Positions 47,637-61,709 of a DNA stretch of 64,000 bases are shown piece after piece. This DNA is from Megamerina dolium (taxonomy: Eukaryota; Arthropoda; Insecta; Diptera; Megamerinidae), in NCBI GenBank assembly GCA_963854835.1, contig OY978530.1, forward strand, positions 12,672,609 through 12,736,608. The letters are read 5' to 3'. Below the pieces are notes generated by a model. The model saw nothing but the letters and a program-made list of their open reading frames with translations. It made no database searches and was not told the DNA's origin. Both the position numbers and the translations under genes were made by a program. Position 1 is the stretch's first letter; each line of letters opens with the position of its first letter.

Positions 47637-47851
47637 TATAAGCATAAGTACTGCTTACCGACTTATAGCTTACTCAGCATAAGTTCTGGACTGCAATACT
47701 TACAATGATCATTATAATCAATATACATTCAATACCTAATGATCATTGTACCCAAATACCAATGTGTGAGTAAGTATGTGTGTTCCACATTCGCTTGCTA
47801 TAAATAAGCCAATACGCCAATAAATAACGATTATTAACACAAAGTCCAGCG

Positions 47852-50577
47852 CTCTTTACGAAGAGCAAACAACCACAACAGAAGGACCAAAACGGCTTAC
47901 TCTGGAGGAGTATAGAAGCCGGCAACATAAGGTAAAAGAAGAAAAACTGACAAGGATTCCAGCCACACAAAAACCACCAAAGAGGCAAGTAAAGACAAAA
48001 TTAAAAAACTTAGCACGAAATTTAATTACAGGTAATGAACAAACATTAGGCGAAATAATAACAAAATTAAAATCATCAGTCAAAGGAAAATCAGTTGAAG
48101 TAATTTTGGCAAAATAATAAATCAGCTAATATTTATGTCAAGGAAGTGGAGGAACTAACGAAATGCCTCCAGAGCGCATACATTACAGATGGACTAACGG
48201 TCACACTGGCAGAAAAATACGCGACAAACAACGCCGTCCGTGCAATTATCAAAAATTGTACTAATGAGAAAGTAAAACTTATAATGAAATCAGGCCAATT
48301 CAGTACAATGAATGATGCAATGTCCAAATTCATCAATAGTTGCACTGAAGCAACCGGAGACCAAAATACCGTACTGTACTATAATCACAACAGGCAAAAT
48401 TAAAACCGATTTGGTTCAGAATCAGAATCAGAATCAAAACAACCGCTCATACAACAAAAACACCGATCGAAACGTTCTGGTAACAGCAGAAGGTACGGGA
48501 AACGTACAAACCCCAAGTACTCAATAAGCGTCAATAAAAACAATGGCAATGTCTATAATATCAACTTGAATCTAGCTACATACATTTTCTCCAGAACATC
48601 GTTAAATAATAGAGTATCAACACTGCTAATCGATACAGGCGCAGATATTTCCATAATCAAAATTGGACAGATAGAGAATAACACCATAAACAAAGGTACA
48701 ATCACAAGCCTACATAGCCCCTTTGGGGCTTTATGTGGCCACATATTTATTTTTTTTATTTATGGTATAGGAAAAGGTGCAATACAAACATTGGGAAAAG
48801 TAAAAGCTGATCTGAAAATCGAAAATTTACTAATTGTAATACAACAAATGATAACAAAATTTGATATAAAAACAGAAAGCCTAGATAACTATGAAACAAT
48901 ATCATGGAACGATCGTCAAAATAAAGACCATAAATTACAAAAACTATCTAAAAACTTACTAACCTTTATAAAAGAAAAATTACTAAAATTGTTGGAAGAT
49001 TATATATATATATCTGTATTTGCACTCGAAAATGAAAAAATATCAGTAAATAATTTTTACAAACAAAAACTATGATTGAAAAACAACGAAACAACCTACA
49101 TCAAAAACTATAGAATACCATACACGCATAAAGAAGAAATCACTAGACAAATCAGAATACAATAGCCCAAATTTGTTAGTACCGAAAAAATCTCTGCCAG
49201 GAAGTAATTAGTAGATAGTGGATAAATTTCCATTGCCAAGAATAGACGACATTCTCGATCAATTAGGTAAAGCAAAATATTTTTCTTGCCTAGACTTAAC
49301 GTCAGGGTTCCACCAAATTGAGTTAGATGAAAATTCAAGGGATATCACATCCTTTTCAACAGATAAGGGCTCATTCCGTTTCAAACGTCTTCCATAAGGA
49401 TTAAAAATAGCTCCAAACTCATTCCAAAGAATGATGACAATTGTATTTACAGGTTTACCACCAGCACAAGCTTTTCTTTACATGGACGATTTGCAGAACA
49501 TTCACGTCTTTTAACAAGACTCTGCAGAAAAAAAGTAACTTTCGAATGGACTACAGAATGTTAAAACGCATTCAAATATTTAAAAAAACGCATTAATAAG
49601 TCCACAAATACTTCAATATCCAGATTTTCAAAGACAATTTTGTATAACCACAGCTGCTAGTAAATATGCATGTGGTGCGGTACTTAGTCAAGAATACGGT
49701 GGATTACAATTACCAATTGCTTACGCATCAAGATCTTTCACAAAAGGTGAAAGCAATAAGTCAACAATTGAACAGGAACTAGCAGCAATCCACTGGGCCA
49801 TTACACATTTTAGGCCATGTATCTATGGAACAAAATTTATGGTCAAAAGCGATCATCGACCACTGTCGTATCTATTTGCAATGAAAAATCCATCTTCAAT
49901 ACTCACACGTATGAGGTAAGATCTAGAGAAATATGACTTCACCGTTGAGTATTTGCGGGGTAAGGAAAACTATACAGCAGACGCTTTATCACGCATAGAT
50001 TTTTCCGAAATAAAAATTATGAAAGATACAGCCAATCACATATTCAAAGTAACAACTAGGCTACAACGTAAAAATGAAAATAAACAAGAAGAACCACATT
50101 CTTCTAAACAAAAGTCATCTGAAAATATAAAAATATATGAGGCGTTCAGCATAAAAAGAAAGAAGAAAAGCGCCATGCTAGCAATTAATGGCGACTGTAT
50201 ATAAATATAAACCATATTTTTGATAATGGCAAAATTGATCTAAAGCAATTATTTCCAATGCTTGAAAAAATCTACGTGGTATACAACAGTAGCACCGATG
50301 AAAGAGAAAAAAAAAATTAGACCTACAACTCAGTCAATTACAACAATGGTCAACATCACATCTGAAAACGCAAAGATAAAAGAGTGCAGTGCAGCGAGCA
50401 AAATTCTACATTCCAAATAAATCCTCTTCGACACATTAAATCAGTTTCAACATCGAGAACAAAATATAAAGCAACGGCGGAATTAACAAGAACTTCGTCT
50501 AACCACAGTACAACAGAAGAAAGCGGCTCGACAGAAACAGGGAACCAAGAAAATCAGCATCCGAAGTGGTAGATTGC
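47852..50577 (+). pseudogene. mdg1/412-like Gypsy Gag and Pol remains, U2
   Basis: Same arrangement as U1: Gag remains to about 48530 with the same about 380 bp deletion, protease DTGADISII near 48633, the SINE-type tail at 48716-48761, RT from about 49220 with the same stop and YMDD followed by the same deletion, RNase H to about 50010, and the tail to 50572. Confidence 0.82.
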
Positions 50578-52129
50578 AGTAGAAGTTAATAAGTTATAAA
50601 GATAGGTATAATGTATTAAGATGTACATATAAATACACAGTATATACGTTTTAAAACTAAAATATTTAACCTAAACAATTTGTAAATTCAATTTGTAAAA
50701 GAAAAAACTATCAATCTTTTAAATTGATAATTTTTTCTTCATAATGGGTGGAGGGATGTTGTGAGTCAATTAATGCTCATCTAATTTATGTATTTTGACT
50801 CACTACAAATGTTATAGTAATACTATTATTATCGTTATGTTGTTTTATTATGTGTATTTACTGTAACCATTAATTAATGATAATCAACACACTGTGCATA
50901 ATGTAATTATCATTGGCTGAAATGGGTTGTAGTATATCTATAAAAATGCGTGGTCAGCGTCATCGTACCTCACTGTATGATTTTAGATTTAAGTGATCTT
51001 ATTTTTGTTTATTATTTTGATAATAGTGCATGAAGACAAGGTTGGAAGCTTTTCAAATGATAATCAAACACTTCCCAACATGTAGAATGGTGCTACCCAA
51101 TTCACTTGCCTGTTTTTCGGTCAAATTTCGTGTAGACTTGAAGATAAGACTTCTCAATCTTTTTATTTTCTTTGTTTCACTTGCCTTGTTTTCCGTAAAA
51201 TTTCTTGTGGACTGTAAGATAATAAGCCTTCTTAATCTTTTTATTTTCTTTGCAAGGGTGGTGTTTGATTATGCGGCGCATGATAGTGTTTTTGCTTTTG
51301 TCTTAGTCCTGATTTAGACACAAAAACATTTGCATGAAAAACATTTTCAATTCACTTTTGATGTTTCGTTCGAGTTTACACGGGCAGAAATGCGACATGT
51401 AAAGTCCTTTGTATATTTTCTTAATGTTTGACATTATGAACAGTGTTCGAACTGTAATAAAATTTTTAGAGGTAGATGAAGGTAAAAAATTGTGGTAAAT
51501 ACTAAAATTTAGTGGTCGATTTTGATGAAGTTAACGATGATAATTTGTATTAAGTCGGTTTTTGTTATTCAACAAAAAAGTGTAATGTTTTACATTTATT
51601 ACTACTATATAAACAAAAATATTGGCGAGACTCTTGCAATCGTATAAATTGATTTTTGGTGATTTTTGAATGAATGAATGAATGAACCGAGTATGAATTT
51701 TGATAATAAAATTCAATAATCTGCAAGATTTGTTCGTTCGTAAGTCGATTTATGGTTAAATTATAGACCAAACTGAACATGTTTGACTGTAACATGTTAC
51801 ACGAGAACAGCTGAGCTGTTCATGGCGTAAACGACCAGATAAAATTATGTGGTTTGAAATGCAATTCTTTTGTAATTGCTTTTGTTCTGTAATGCGTTAA
51901 ATCATAGGTAAATATACTTAATTTATGTTAAGGTTAATTACTTTCATTTTTCTCAAACAGCCCAATCATTAATTTGTATTTTTTCCAATTCTGCTAATAT
52001 TCGACATTTTTATTGTTAACAATAACATGTTGATTGATTTATGGCCTTTATACGATGACTTGTTTGGTGCGTTCATGCATAAATCCCACTATTCATTTCA
52101 TGTTTCATTGTTACACATGTAACAAGGCC

Positions 52130-55100
52130 AGATGAGGCCCATTGTGATGCCGCAGGTGGGCAACCCTGTTTCGCTTAGGAACCTACCCGAGCTTCGGGTA
52201 AAGCGTAATATGTTTCCCAGCTGACAGTAAGCGAGCTCGGTGAGTGACCAGCAAGCCAGTGCTCCCACACTCACACAGAAAGTGAGTTATGGACTCTGGT
52301 TCTTCCTCGTTTCCGTAGATCCGGCAGTAGTCAGGTGCAGTAATGTCTAGACTATTTGCATGCCTACCTATGAGACAATGTCCCGTAATAATTCCCACCA
52401 GCAGACTAACCGCGTGTCTTTTAAGTGCTACTAGGTTCTTTGTTTGTTTTATGTTAAGTTTCGGCCAGATTGATCTGGTAGTTTTACACGACTGTTCCAA
52501 CTCCCATCTGGGTTCGTCTTCTGTAATGCGTCAGGGGCTAGTAGAAGTTTACATGTCGCCATTGGAATGCCGATACTCTCCTTATCAGAAAAAGTTTGCA
52601 ACGTTGTACCCTTCTTTGCAAGCTCGTCCGCAGTTTCGTTCCCTAGCATGTCCCTGTGCCCTGGAATCCATATGAGGTGAATGTTGAACTGCTCGGACAT
52701 CTCATTAAGAGATGTTCTGCAGTTATGGACTATAATGAATTCAAGTAAACTGAATCTAGTGATCTTATTGCCGTTTGTCTGTCAGTTAAAATACCTATAT
52801 CCACTTGTGATATAACGTTACACTTAAGCTAGGCAGTGGCCCGGCAGTCTGAAGACTATGCGAACCTTAAGAGTTTCACAGAATACCCCCGCACCTACCC
52901 GTCCGTCAAGTTTGGAGCGATCGGTCTAGAATTGGATCGATTCATTGAAAGGGGTGTCCCCATCCTCCCAATCGGGACTGTCCGGAATGTGTGTAACAAA
53001 CCTGTTGTCGAACGTCAACTTTGCATTATCATAGTCAACTGTTCGCGGTATAAAGCTGTACTGGTTCATAATTATTGAGTGTCCCGTATCGTTGCAGGAT
53101 CATTCTGAAATTGATCTGAGTCTTATTGCTGATTGAGCTGCTAATTGCTTCCCCAGGATATCTAAAAAAAAAAGGTGTAACAAGATATTCAGAGAATTGG
53201 TGGAGGTCGGAATGACTGCCCCTGTAAGGCACAAGGATTCCATCCTTTGGATCTTTTAAATGAAATTTGTGTTTGTGGCCTTATTAATCTGCGTCCACCT
53301 GACGGCGACCCCATACAGTAATATTGGTCTCACCACCTCAGTGTAGAGACAAATTACGACATTGGGCCTCATTCCCCATTTCTTTCTTATTGCTCATTTG
53401 TATGAGTATAATTCAACCGGGGCTTTCCTAATGCGTTCTAAAATGTTACGATTCCAATTTAGTTTTTTGTCAAGGATGTTTTCTGCGGATTAAACCCCAG
53501 ACCACAGTCAGTGGTCCAATTGCTTAGAATGTTAAGGGGAACTGGGGAATGTTACGATTCCCACAGTTTCGCATTGATGGTCCTATGGATCAACATAAGG
53601 CGTATCAAATGTCTTAAGGAAAAATCAACTTCAAGCTTGGATAGAGTTTCGATGATGGCTCCAGGAAAGATATTGTTGAAGGCACCTTTAATATCAATAA
53701 AGGCGACCATTGTATAGTTCTTGAAGTTCAAGTCCTTTTCTATTATTTATACCAGAGAATGCAGTCTGTATCAACAGATTTGCCTTTACAATTGGAATGT
53801 TGCGCCCTCGAGATTCTTTTGGGACGATATTTTCTAGAATATAAGTGTCAATCAATCCTTCTAAGGTTTTTAAAAGGAAAGATGACTAGGATATAGGTCT
53901 AAGGTCGTTAGGTCTGCACTGTGAAGTTTTTCCTCCCTTAGGAATAAATAATACGTTCACATCAGTCCAACCAAGAGGAATGCGTGATCGTTTGATGCAG
54001 GCTTCAAATATGTTCTCCAACCAGGGTGAAACTAGGTTGGGCACTGCTTGAAGCTCAGTTGGAATAATTCCATCCGGTCCAGGGGACTTAAAAATTTAAA
54101 AGAGTTAATTGCCCAGTGAATTCTGCTTCGAGTCATTATGTCTTTTGGTAAGGTGCCCGAAAAGTGCCCCGATGGTAGGTTTAAATTAGACGAAGGTATT
54201 GACCAACCCGGAAAATGTGTTTCCAGGAGAATTTCTGGTGTTTCTTCGCTATTAGATGCCCATGTTAATTGCAGATGCTAAGAAGCGCGCTGCGCTTTTC
54301 TAATCCTTATATTTGTAAGTTCGTAAGTGAAAATTGTATAAGTAACTTTACTGGATTTGGTTATGTTAAAAGCCTACCGACAAATTTTTGTTAACGTCAT
54401 TAGCTCGATCGACCACCAAGGTGCTTTCCGTTTTCCTCTCTGTCACCTAAGGGGACAGTTTTTATCTAATTTCTAATTAAGTGTCTGTGTGAGAGACTCC
54501 ACTAATCGATCTAAATAATGTGTTGTGATTGGCGTCTGCAGAGGTTTCCTTGTTAAGGTTTCTTTACCTATAGACTTATACAAGTTCCAGTCCATCGACC
54601 AATAATGTCGGAAGAAATTCTGACCTGCAGCTTGTGTGCTGAAGTTAAAATTTATATATCGGTGATCAGAGAATGAGTGTTCACTGGAAACTCTCCATTC
54701 TGTGATCATATCCGCAATAGAGTTAGATGCTAGAGTAAGATCGAGAACCTCCTGACGGTTATTGGTCATAAATGTTGGCATGTCGCCAATGTTGCATGTA
54801 ATAAGGTTAGTACTTAGGATAAAATCAAAGAGTGACTCACCCCATTCGTTTGTTCCGCTGCTTCCCAAGCGATGTGGTATGCATTGGTATCACTCCCAAC
54901 AAGGTGACCAATGTCCTACTTGCTTCTGTCACTGCTGCCACCATTACGTCAGCAGGCGGTGTGCCTTGATGGTCATGCGCCAAGTACATCAATGTTAGCC
55001 AGACTCTATGGCCATTTGGCCATTTGGAGGAAAACAATTATAGTTGCTGTTGACCATAATGCAGGAACGATGTAGTTGTCGTTCTGCAAGCAGTAGAGCT

Positions 55101-55990
55101 TGTACTTTGTGCTTTTTTAACCACATACCTGATTGTTGATGATCCGAGGCACCTGGATCAGGGCAACATCTACCCCGCCTGCGTTCAGGTGGAGGTGCAA
55201 CTTGGCAGATGCCAACTTAGATTGGTGGAACTTGATTTGGATGAATCTCATCCTTAACCTTACGTCCAGCAGAGTTTACCACTATAGTGACATCTATCCC
55301 TAGATCCTCGACCGAGTCCAGCAGGTAGTCGTCGGCGTTCCCCTGCTGCTGTAACTGAAAGAAGTCGCCGACAAATTCGGAATTGGATAGTACATTGCTG
55401 CATTCCGAGCTAGTGCGAACTCCTAATTCTGGTTCCATATCTACATCAAGAGGGACCTCAGAACCAGATGCCTGCTTATCAGGTTATCCATCTTGCTTAT
55501 AGACTTTCAGTGTGATCGACAAAAAGCCGTAATAGATCACACCTTTGGCCCTAGCTTGGTTCCCTTATTTTCGCTATCTTCAAAGTATTTGTTGGTAGAG
55601 GCTCATTTCCTCTTTGAAGGAGTTTGAGGACTTTCACATGGTCAGAGGGTTCCGCAGAGATCCAAGTCCGTGAACGGGATCGGCTTGGAATTTCTTCCCT
55701 AGCGTTAACCTCCAACTTTGCGTTGTGCCAAACCTCTCCGAGTTTGGCCATAGCAAGTTTGTAGAGCATCAGTGATAATCCGAGCATGCTACAAGATGTA
55801 CGCGTGCCATCCGGCATCACGAATTGATGGTGCTGGACCTGGATGTTCTTCCAACAGATCAAAGTAGGTAGGGGTTGCTCGAGACACCGTCTGGACGATT
55901 CTCCAGTTAGTAGAGCTGATTCTACCGTCTTTTGCACTATATATTACAAGATAGACTGATGGAAACACAATGCAAATCAATCATTTGAAA
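52130..55990 (-). pseudogene. LINE with RNase H (LOA/I-like), U3 copy
   Basis: Same domains as in U1 and U2: C-terminal CCHC-like tail 52500-52183, RNase H 52700-52449, endonuclease about 55037-54473, ORF1-like tail 55937-55551. A deletion near 53478 removes about 130 bp still present in U2. Dead. Confidence 0.8.
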
Positions 55991-56159
55991 ATTCTTTTGG
56001 TGGCTCAAATATTTTACTACTATTTGATATTTGTTTTACTAAAATGTAATTAGCACGAAAATCATGCAGTTAAAAAATGAAAAAAATGGTAGATTTGCCA
56101 CAATTGTAGTATAATCCGAACACTGATTACTAATGGTAAGGACAAAGCGTGTTTTATAT

Positions 56160-57318
56160 TACTTACTTACTTATGTGGCCATAACAACCGAATATCGATT
56201 TAGGCCGAAAATAACATGCTTCGCCAACCATCTCTGTTCTTCGCTAGCTGGCGCCAGTTAGAAATTCCAAGCGCCGTCAGGTTCTCCAGTACTTGGTCTT
56301 TCCACCTGAGGTTTGGTCTTCCTCTTCTGCGTAGTCCTCCAGCGGGTTCGGAATATAAAACCATCTTAGCTGGAGCGTGTTCTTCCATTCGCTCGACATG
56401 ACCTAGCCAGCGCAGCCGCTGGAGTTTGATGCGCTTTACTATGTCAATATCGGCATACAGCTCGTACAGCTCATGGTTGTACCTTATTCGGTACTCGCCA
56501 CCAACGCAAATAGATCCAAAGATCTTGCGTAGGACTTTTCTCTCGAAAACTCTAAGCATTCGCTCATCCGAGGTAGAAATTGTCCAGGCTTCAGCGCCAT
56601 ATGTTAGGACAGGCATGATGAGAGACTTGTAGAGTGTAGTTTTCGTTCTTCGAGAGAGGGCTCGCCTTCTTAATTGCTTACTCAGCCCGAAGTAACACCT
56701 GTTAGCAAGAGTTATCCTACGCATGATCTCCAAGCTGACGTCATTACTGCTGTTAATGCTGGTTCCAAGATAGACAAAGTCCCTTACTACTTCAAAAGCG
56801 TAGTTGTCAACAGTGACGTGCTGTCCAAGACGCCGGGACTCTTTGTTTGTTGACACTAGATACTTCGTCTTGCCCTCGTTCACCGTGGTACCCATCCGAC
56901 GCGACTCTCTTTCCAACTCTGAGAATGCTGCACTGAATGCTCGCGTATTCATGCCGATTATGTCAATATCGTCGGCATACGCTAACAGCATGACACTTTT
57001 ATTGAAGATAGTGCCATTATGTCGTAGATCAGCAGCTCGTATTATTTTCTCCATAATAAGATTGAAGAAGTCGCATGATAACGAATCACCTTGTCTGAAA
57101 CCCCGTTCGGTATTAAACGGTGCGGAGAGGTCCTTCCCAATTTTCACTGCACAACAGGAGTTATGCAGTGTCATTCTACAAAGTCGAATGAGCTTTGCAG
57201 GAACACCGAACTCAGACATTGTTGCATAGAGGTAATCCCTTACCGGACTGTCGAAAGCGGTTTTATAATCAACACATAGGTGGTGTGTATCGATCTGTTT
57301 TTCTTGGGTCTTCTCCAG
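56160..57318 (-). mobile_element. LINE copy 2, 5' truncated, with target duplication
   Basis: It is inserted in U3 between CGTGTTTTATAT (56148-56159) and CGTGCTTTATAT (57319-57330), a 12 bp duplication with one change. U1 and U2 have the uninterrupted site (GCGTGTTTTATATACCTG). The 3' tail on - is (AAGT)n. The 5' end is cut within RT. Confidence 0.92.
56200..57219 (-). CDS. LINE reverse transcriptase C-terminal part, copy 2, open
   Basis: An open stretch of 339 codons with RT palm GFRQGDSLSCDFFNL, catalytic LLAYADDIDIIG, thumb, and a C-terminal region with GGEYRIRYNHELYELY, LRWLGHVERM and GRPNLRWKDQVLENL, ending RSMLFSA. It has no start, fingers or endonuclease because the insertion is 5' truncated; the frame is intact because the insertion is recent. 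It serves as reference for reading copies 1 and 3. Confidence 0.85.
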   Translation of the reverse strand: MSEFGVPAKLIRLCRMTLHNSCCAVKIGKDLSAPFNTERGFRQGDSLSCDFFNLIMEKIIRAADLRHNGTIFNKSVMLLAYADDIDIIGMNTRAFSAAFSELERESRRMGTTVNEGKTKYLVSTNKESRRLGQHVTVDNYAFEVVRDFVYLGTSINSSNDVSLEIMRRITLANRCYFGLSKQLRRRALSRRTKTTLYKSLIMPVLTYGAEAWTISTSDERMLRVFERKVLRKIFGSICVGGEYRIRYNHELYELYADIDIVKRIKLQRLRWLGHVERMEEHAPAKMVLYSEPAGGLRRRGRPNLRWKDQVLENLTALGISNWRQLAKNRDGWRSMLFSA

Positions 57319-57449
57319 CGTGCTTTATATACCTGAAACAAAAACCTTTCTCTCTTCCCCGTATGTCCCTCGCTCGCAAACAAAATGTATTTCATGCAAA
57401 TGTGCTTGTGTCTAAAACAGGACCAATATATATTAAACTGAAGTGCGTG

Positions 57450-57717
57450 ACTTGAAACTTCGGACAAACTTTTCAGATTAGAGTTTCCCTAAACCATTTA
57501 CGAAATTTTTCCTAGGTGAATTTATACCAGATGGTGTTAATAGCTGATTTGGGTTTTTTACTTTTATCACGTGTACGCTGCGGCACGCGCAAATTTTTTT
57601 ACAACTTTATCTTTGATAGCACTCTATTTGATACTCATCCTCTATATCTGCTTCATTTCTTTGGTACTCGAAACTAATTATTTTATTGGTAACTCAACTT
57701 GTTCATTCATGTTTTAT
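57450..57717 (-). pseudogene. Trace of a Polinton DUF8207-like gene, U3
   Basis: It aligns with 62245-62350 more clearly than U1 and U2 do (CAACTTTATCTTTGATAG, GGTACTCGAAACTAATTATT). U1 and U2 have lost about 25 bp of this. Confidence 0.5.
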
Positions 57718-57719
57718 TA

Positions 57720-57860
57720 TCGGGCTAGATCAGATCAAGTCTGGTATTATCATATCAGATTAGCAAGGTCTTGTAGTATCAGATCAGCTCAGGTATTATC
57801 AGATCAGGTCAAATCAGGTGCGGTAGTATCAGATCAGGTGAGCTCAATTAATCTGATAAC
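57720..57860. repeat. GATCAGGT-type minisatellite, U3
   Basis: Repeats of AGTATCAGATCAGGT, longer than in U1 and U2. Confidence 0.85.
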
Positions 57861-57905
57861 ATATACTAAAGTTGATTGTGATATACTTGAACTTTAAGCA
57901 TTTTC

Positions 57906-59060
<1,155 letters not shown>

Positions 59061-59809
59061 CTTTACGAAGAGCAAACAACCACAACAGAAGAACCAAAAC
59101 AGCTTACTCTGGAAGAGTATAGAAGCCGGCAACATAAGATAAAAGAAGAAAAACTGACAAGGATTCCAGCCACACAAAAACCACCAAAGAGGCAAGGCGG
59201 GCAACAAACCCGATTAAGAAGACAACTTGCGCATCTACATCGGCAGCTGTCAGCGAATCCTCCACCAGCATGGGAGACAACGGTAATCCTGCAACAAGAA
59301 CTAGACAATTTGGAGAAACAGCGGAAACAACATAAAAAATAATAATATATATATTTTTAAAAAGAGCGTGCCCTGTTACAGTGGTCAGAAGAAGAAAACA
59401 AAGTAGAAAACGAAAATCTAAAAACGCCTCAAACAATTGTTGAATTCCTGGGTATAGCATCGAAATTAATACCAGATTTCGATGGCAAACCCAATAATTT
59501 ACAAGCTTATCTAGACGCACTAAGTCTAGTAGAAACAATAAAAGAAGGACATGATTTGATAGCTGTCAATCTAGTAAAGACAAAATTAAAAAACTTAGCA
59601 CGAAATTTAATTACAGGTAATGAACAAACATTAGGCGAAATAATAACAAAATTAAAATCATCAGTCAAAGGAAAATCAGTTGAAGTAATTTTGGCAAAAT
59701 AATAAATCAGCTAATATTTATGTCAAGGAAGTGGAGGAACTAACAAAAAGCCTCCAAGCGCATACATTACAGATGGACTAACGCTCACACTGGCAGAAAA
59801 ATACGCGAT
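59061..59809 (+). pseudogene. mdg1/412-like Gypsy Gag, U3, more complete but truncated
   Basis: This copy keeps the part lost in U1/U2. A first frame reads LTLEEYRSRQHK... to RQLAHLHRQLSANPPPAWET and stops near 59336. The Gag core follows (QTIVEFLGIASKLIPDFDGK, NLQAYLDALSLVETIKEG, NLVKTKLKNLARNLITGN), ends in two stops at 59701, and the sequence breaks at about 59809. Confidence 0.75.
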
Positions 59810-59811
59810 AA

Positions 59812-60172
59812 TTTGATCTGATAAGTATAACGCACCGGGTTGTAAAACACTTTTTGAGAAACCTAATATTTGTCCAATGCTTCTCTCCTTATCGAAGTAA
59901 ATAGCCTCATGACTAGTGGATATTTCCGCTTGCAATGTGTTGTTATTTGCTTTCGGTTAATAAATTAGCAATACCATCGAATTCATAAGAACCAACAGGA
60001 ATTTCTATAATATGATCACCAATATGAAATAAGTTGCTGTTTTCATCAACATTTGGCATTGAATGATATGTGTGAAAATCAACTAGAGCACAGCTTGTTT
60101 TAATTGAATTGGTGGAAAGAAATTTGCCGTTAGAATTGATCAATTATCAGTTAAAGTAATCGTTATAGACAT
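59812..60172 (-). pseudogene. Polinton penton-like minor capsid protein, N-terminal part
   Basis: On - from the ATG at 60172 the sequence resembles the N-terminus of Polinton minor capsid (penton-like, jelly-roll) proteins: SILTANFFPPIQL, CALVDFHTYHSMPNV, IIEIPVGSYEFDGIANLL, and EAIYFDKERSIGQILGFSKS. A stop near 60142, a frame change near 60100 and another near 59945 break it, and it is cut at the U3 edge. Polintons are large DNA transposons related to viruses. The family call is by motif resemblance. Confidence 0.6.
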
Positions 60173-60338
60173 TTTGACTGATTGTGATAGAATAATAATA
60201 ATTACAACGATTTTGTTGTTTTTAAATGTTTTAAGACTTTTTCTACGAAATACATATCAGAATGATTGATTTTCAATAGTTCATATTCATAAAATCATCC
60301 CTTAATTATATTATTTTAATAATTCTTCAATATATATG
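60173..60338. other. Polinton intergenic stretch
   Basis: AT-rich, no coding signal. Confidence 0.4.
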
Positions 60339-61061
60339 TTATCGGATTTGTATTCTGAATCCGATGTATTTTGAAAACTTCGTTGTCCAATTTGGTGTAT
60401 AGCCTTTCTCAAAAATGTGTTTGTATTTACTTATGCGTACAGTATCGTTAACGTGAAATTTTGGTTTGTTGAAAGTTTTTAAACTATTGTAGGCTCTTTT
60501 TAGTATTCTTTCCTCGTTTAATGAAGATATTTCGTTGGGTTTCATCTGGATTGTGCGATGAACTTTATTGTTGTACACATCAATTAAATCTTGGTAATTA
60601 TAAATCCATTCGTAAGATCCATAATAACTAAACTCCTTCCACATCATACCTTTTAACGTTCTGTTGAAGCGTTCAACAATTGATGCTACATATCATGCAA
60701 CTATATGTTGAATAATAATTGATATTATATAATTTCTTCAGATTTTGAAATTCTTTGTTGAAAATTTCTTTACCATCAGTTTGGAGATTTTTCGGAATTC
60801 GTCCGTTGTCAAATATTGATTTCATCACCTTAGCAACATGCTGAGCATTTTTCGTTTTGAGTGCTGTACCCCAAGCAAATTTGAAAAATGTATCTATAAC
60901 TGTGAGCAAGAAGCGAACACCTTTACTGTATGTGGAGTAAGTACCCATTCAACAAGATCAGCTTGCCAAAGATCATCAATACCATTTGTTATAACTTTTC
61001 TACGTGGAAAATTTCTTCGAGCTTGTTTATGCAACTCTGTAACTAGTTCTCTTTTACTCAT
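60339..61061 (-). pseudogene. Polinton integrase (retrovirus-like), broken
   Basis: On -: MSKRELVTELHKQARRNFPR, then DDLWQADLVE (first Asp), a frame change, YSKGVRFLLTVIDTFFKFAW, NLQTDGKEIFNKEFQNL (second Asp), a second frame change near 60690, then VERFNRTLKGMMWKEF (Glu) and VYNNKVHRTIQMKPNEI. The pairing of a D,D,E core with the NRTLK and HRTI motifs is characteristic of Polinton/Maverick integrases. The final part is also shifted. Confidence 0.8.
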
Positions 61062-61213
61062 TTTGTAATGTAGTTTTCGATATTATCCTTGTTTTTCAAA
61101 GCAATGTGCTCGTTGATACCGCTATTGTTCTTCTGATTTTCCTCATCGACTTACTCAGATAAATGACTCAGATAAATTCTCGTCATCGATGTTTAACTGC
61201 TCATAAACATACT
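61062..61213. other. Polinton intergenic stretch
   Basis: No coding signal seen. Confidence 0.4.
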
Positions 61214-61555
61214 TCATATGCTCCTGAATATTTTGATTATTATATTTTTCAATATTTTAAAGTGTTCATATATTTTATCCAAATCCTCTTCAATAAATTT
61301 GAAACGTTCGTTCAACGATAATATTAAAGAGGTTTTTACATAATTTAAACGATCATTCAACAAAGATACTACAAAAGCTTTTGTTGAAACATCGTTATTA
61401 TCAATGGGTTCTCCTACATTTCTAATACGTTTATATTTAATGTATATATTTTTATCAGCATCAAGCATAAAACTGTTATCAGCTATAGTCTTCTTGACAA
61501 TGTTAAGTCTTCTTCTTGAGCTATTTGAATAGCGTCCAAATTTATCAACACTCAT
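61214..61555 (-). CDS. Polinton accessory protein starting MSVDKFGR
   Basis: An open frame of 113 codons with a real ATG at 61555. The N-terminus (MSVDKFGRYSNSSRRR) and the following NIYIKYKRIRNVGEPI resemble small accessory/structural proteins I recall from insect Polintons; its role is not known to me. The end (IIKIFRSI) may be altered by a shift. It lies between the integrase and the DUF8207-like gene in the same direction. Confidence 0.5.
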   Translation of the reverse strand: MSVDKFGRYSNSSRRRLNIVKKTIADNSFMLDADKNIYIKYKRIRNVGEPIDNNDVSTKAFVVSLLNDRLNYVKTSLILSLNERFKFIEEDLDKIYEHFKILKNIIIKIFRSI

Positions 61556-61709
61556 TCTTTCAAATAATAATATTCGCTTCTTTATTATTGATTATTGTGA
61601 TTATGTGTCCAGCTGATTGTGATGAAATTAAAAGTCGTAAACGATCAACAATTTCGTTGTGATCATCCCAATATATGTATATAATTGGTTTCATTATTAT
61701 TTAGGGTCA

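Noticed and set aside
53511..53717. A + strand small gene in the array (also 30068, 41684)
   Set aside because: It is antisense to decayed LINE RT; no motif and no conservation beyond the repeat.
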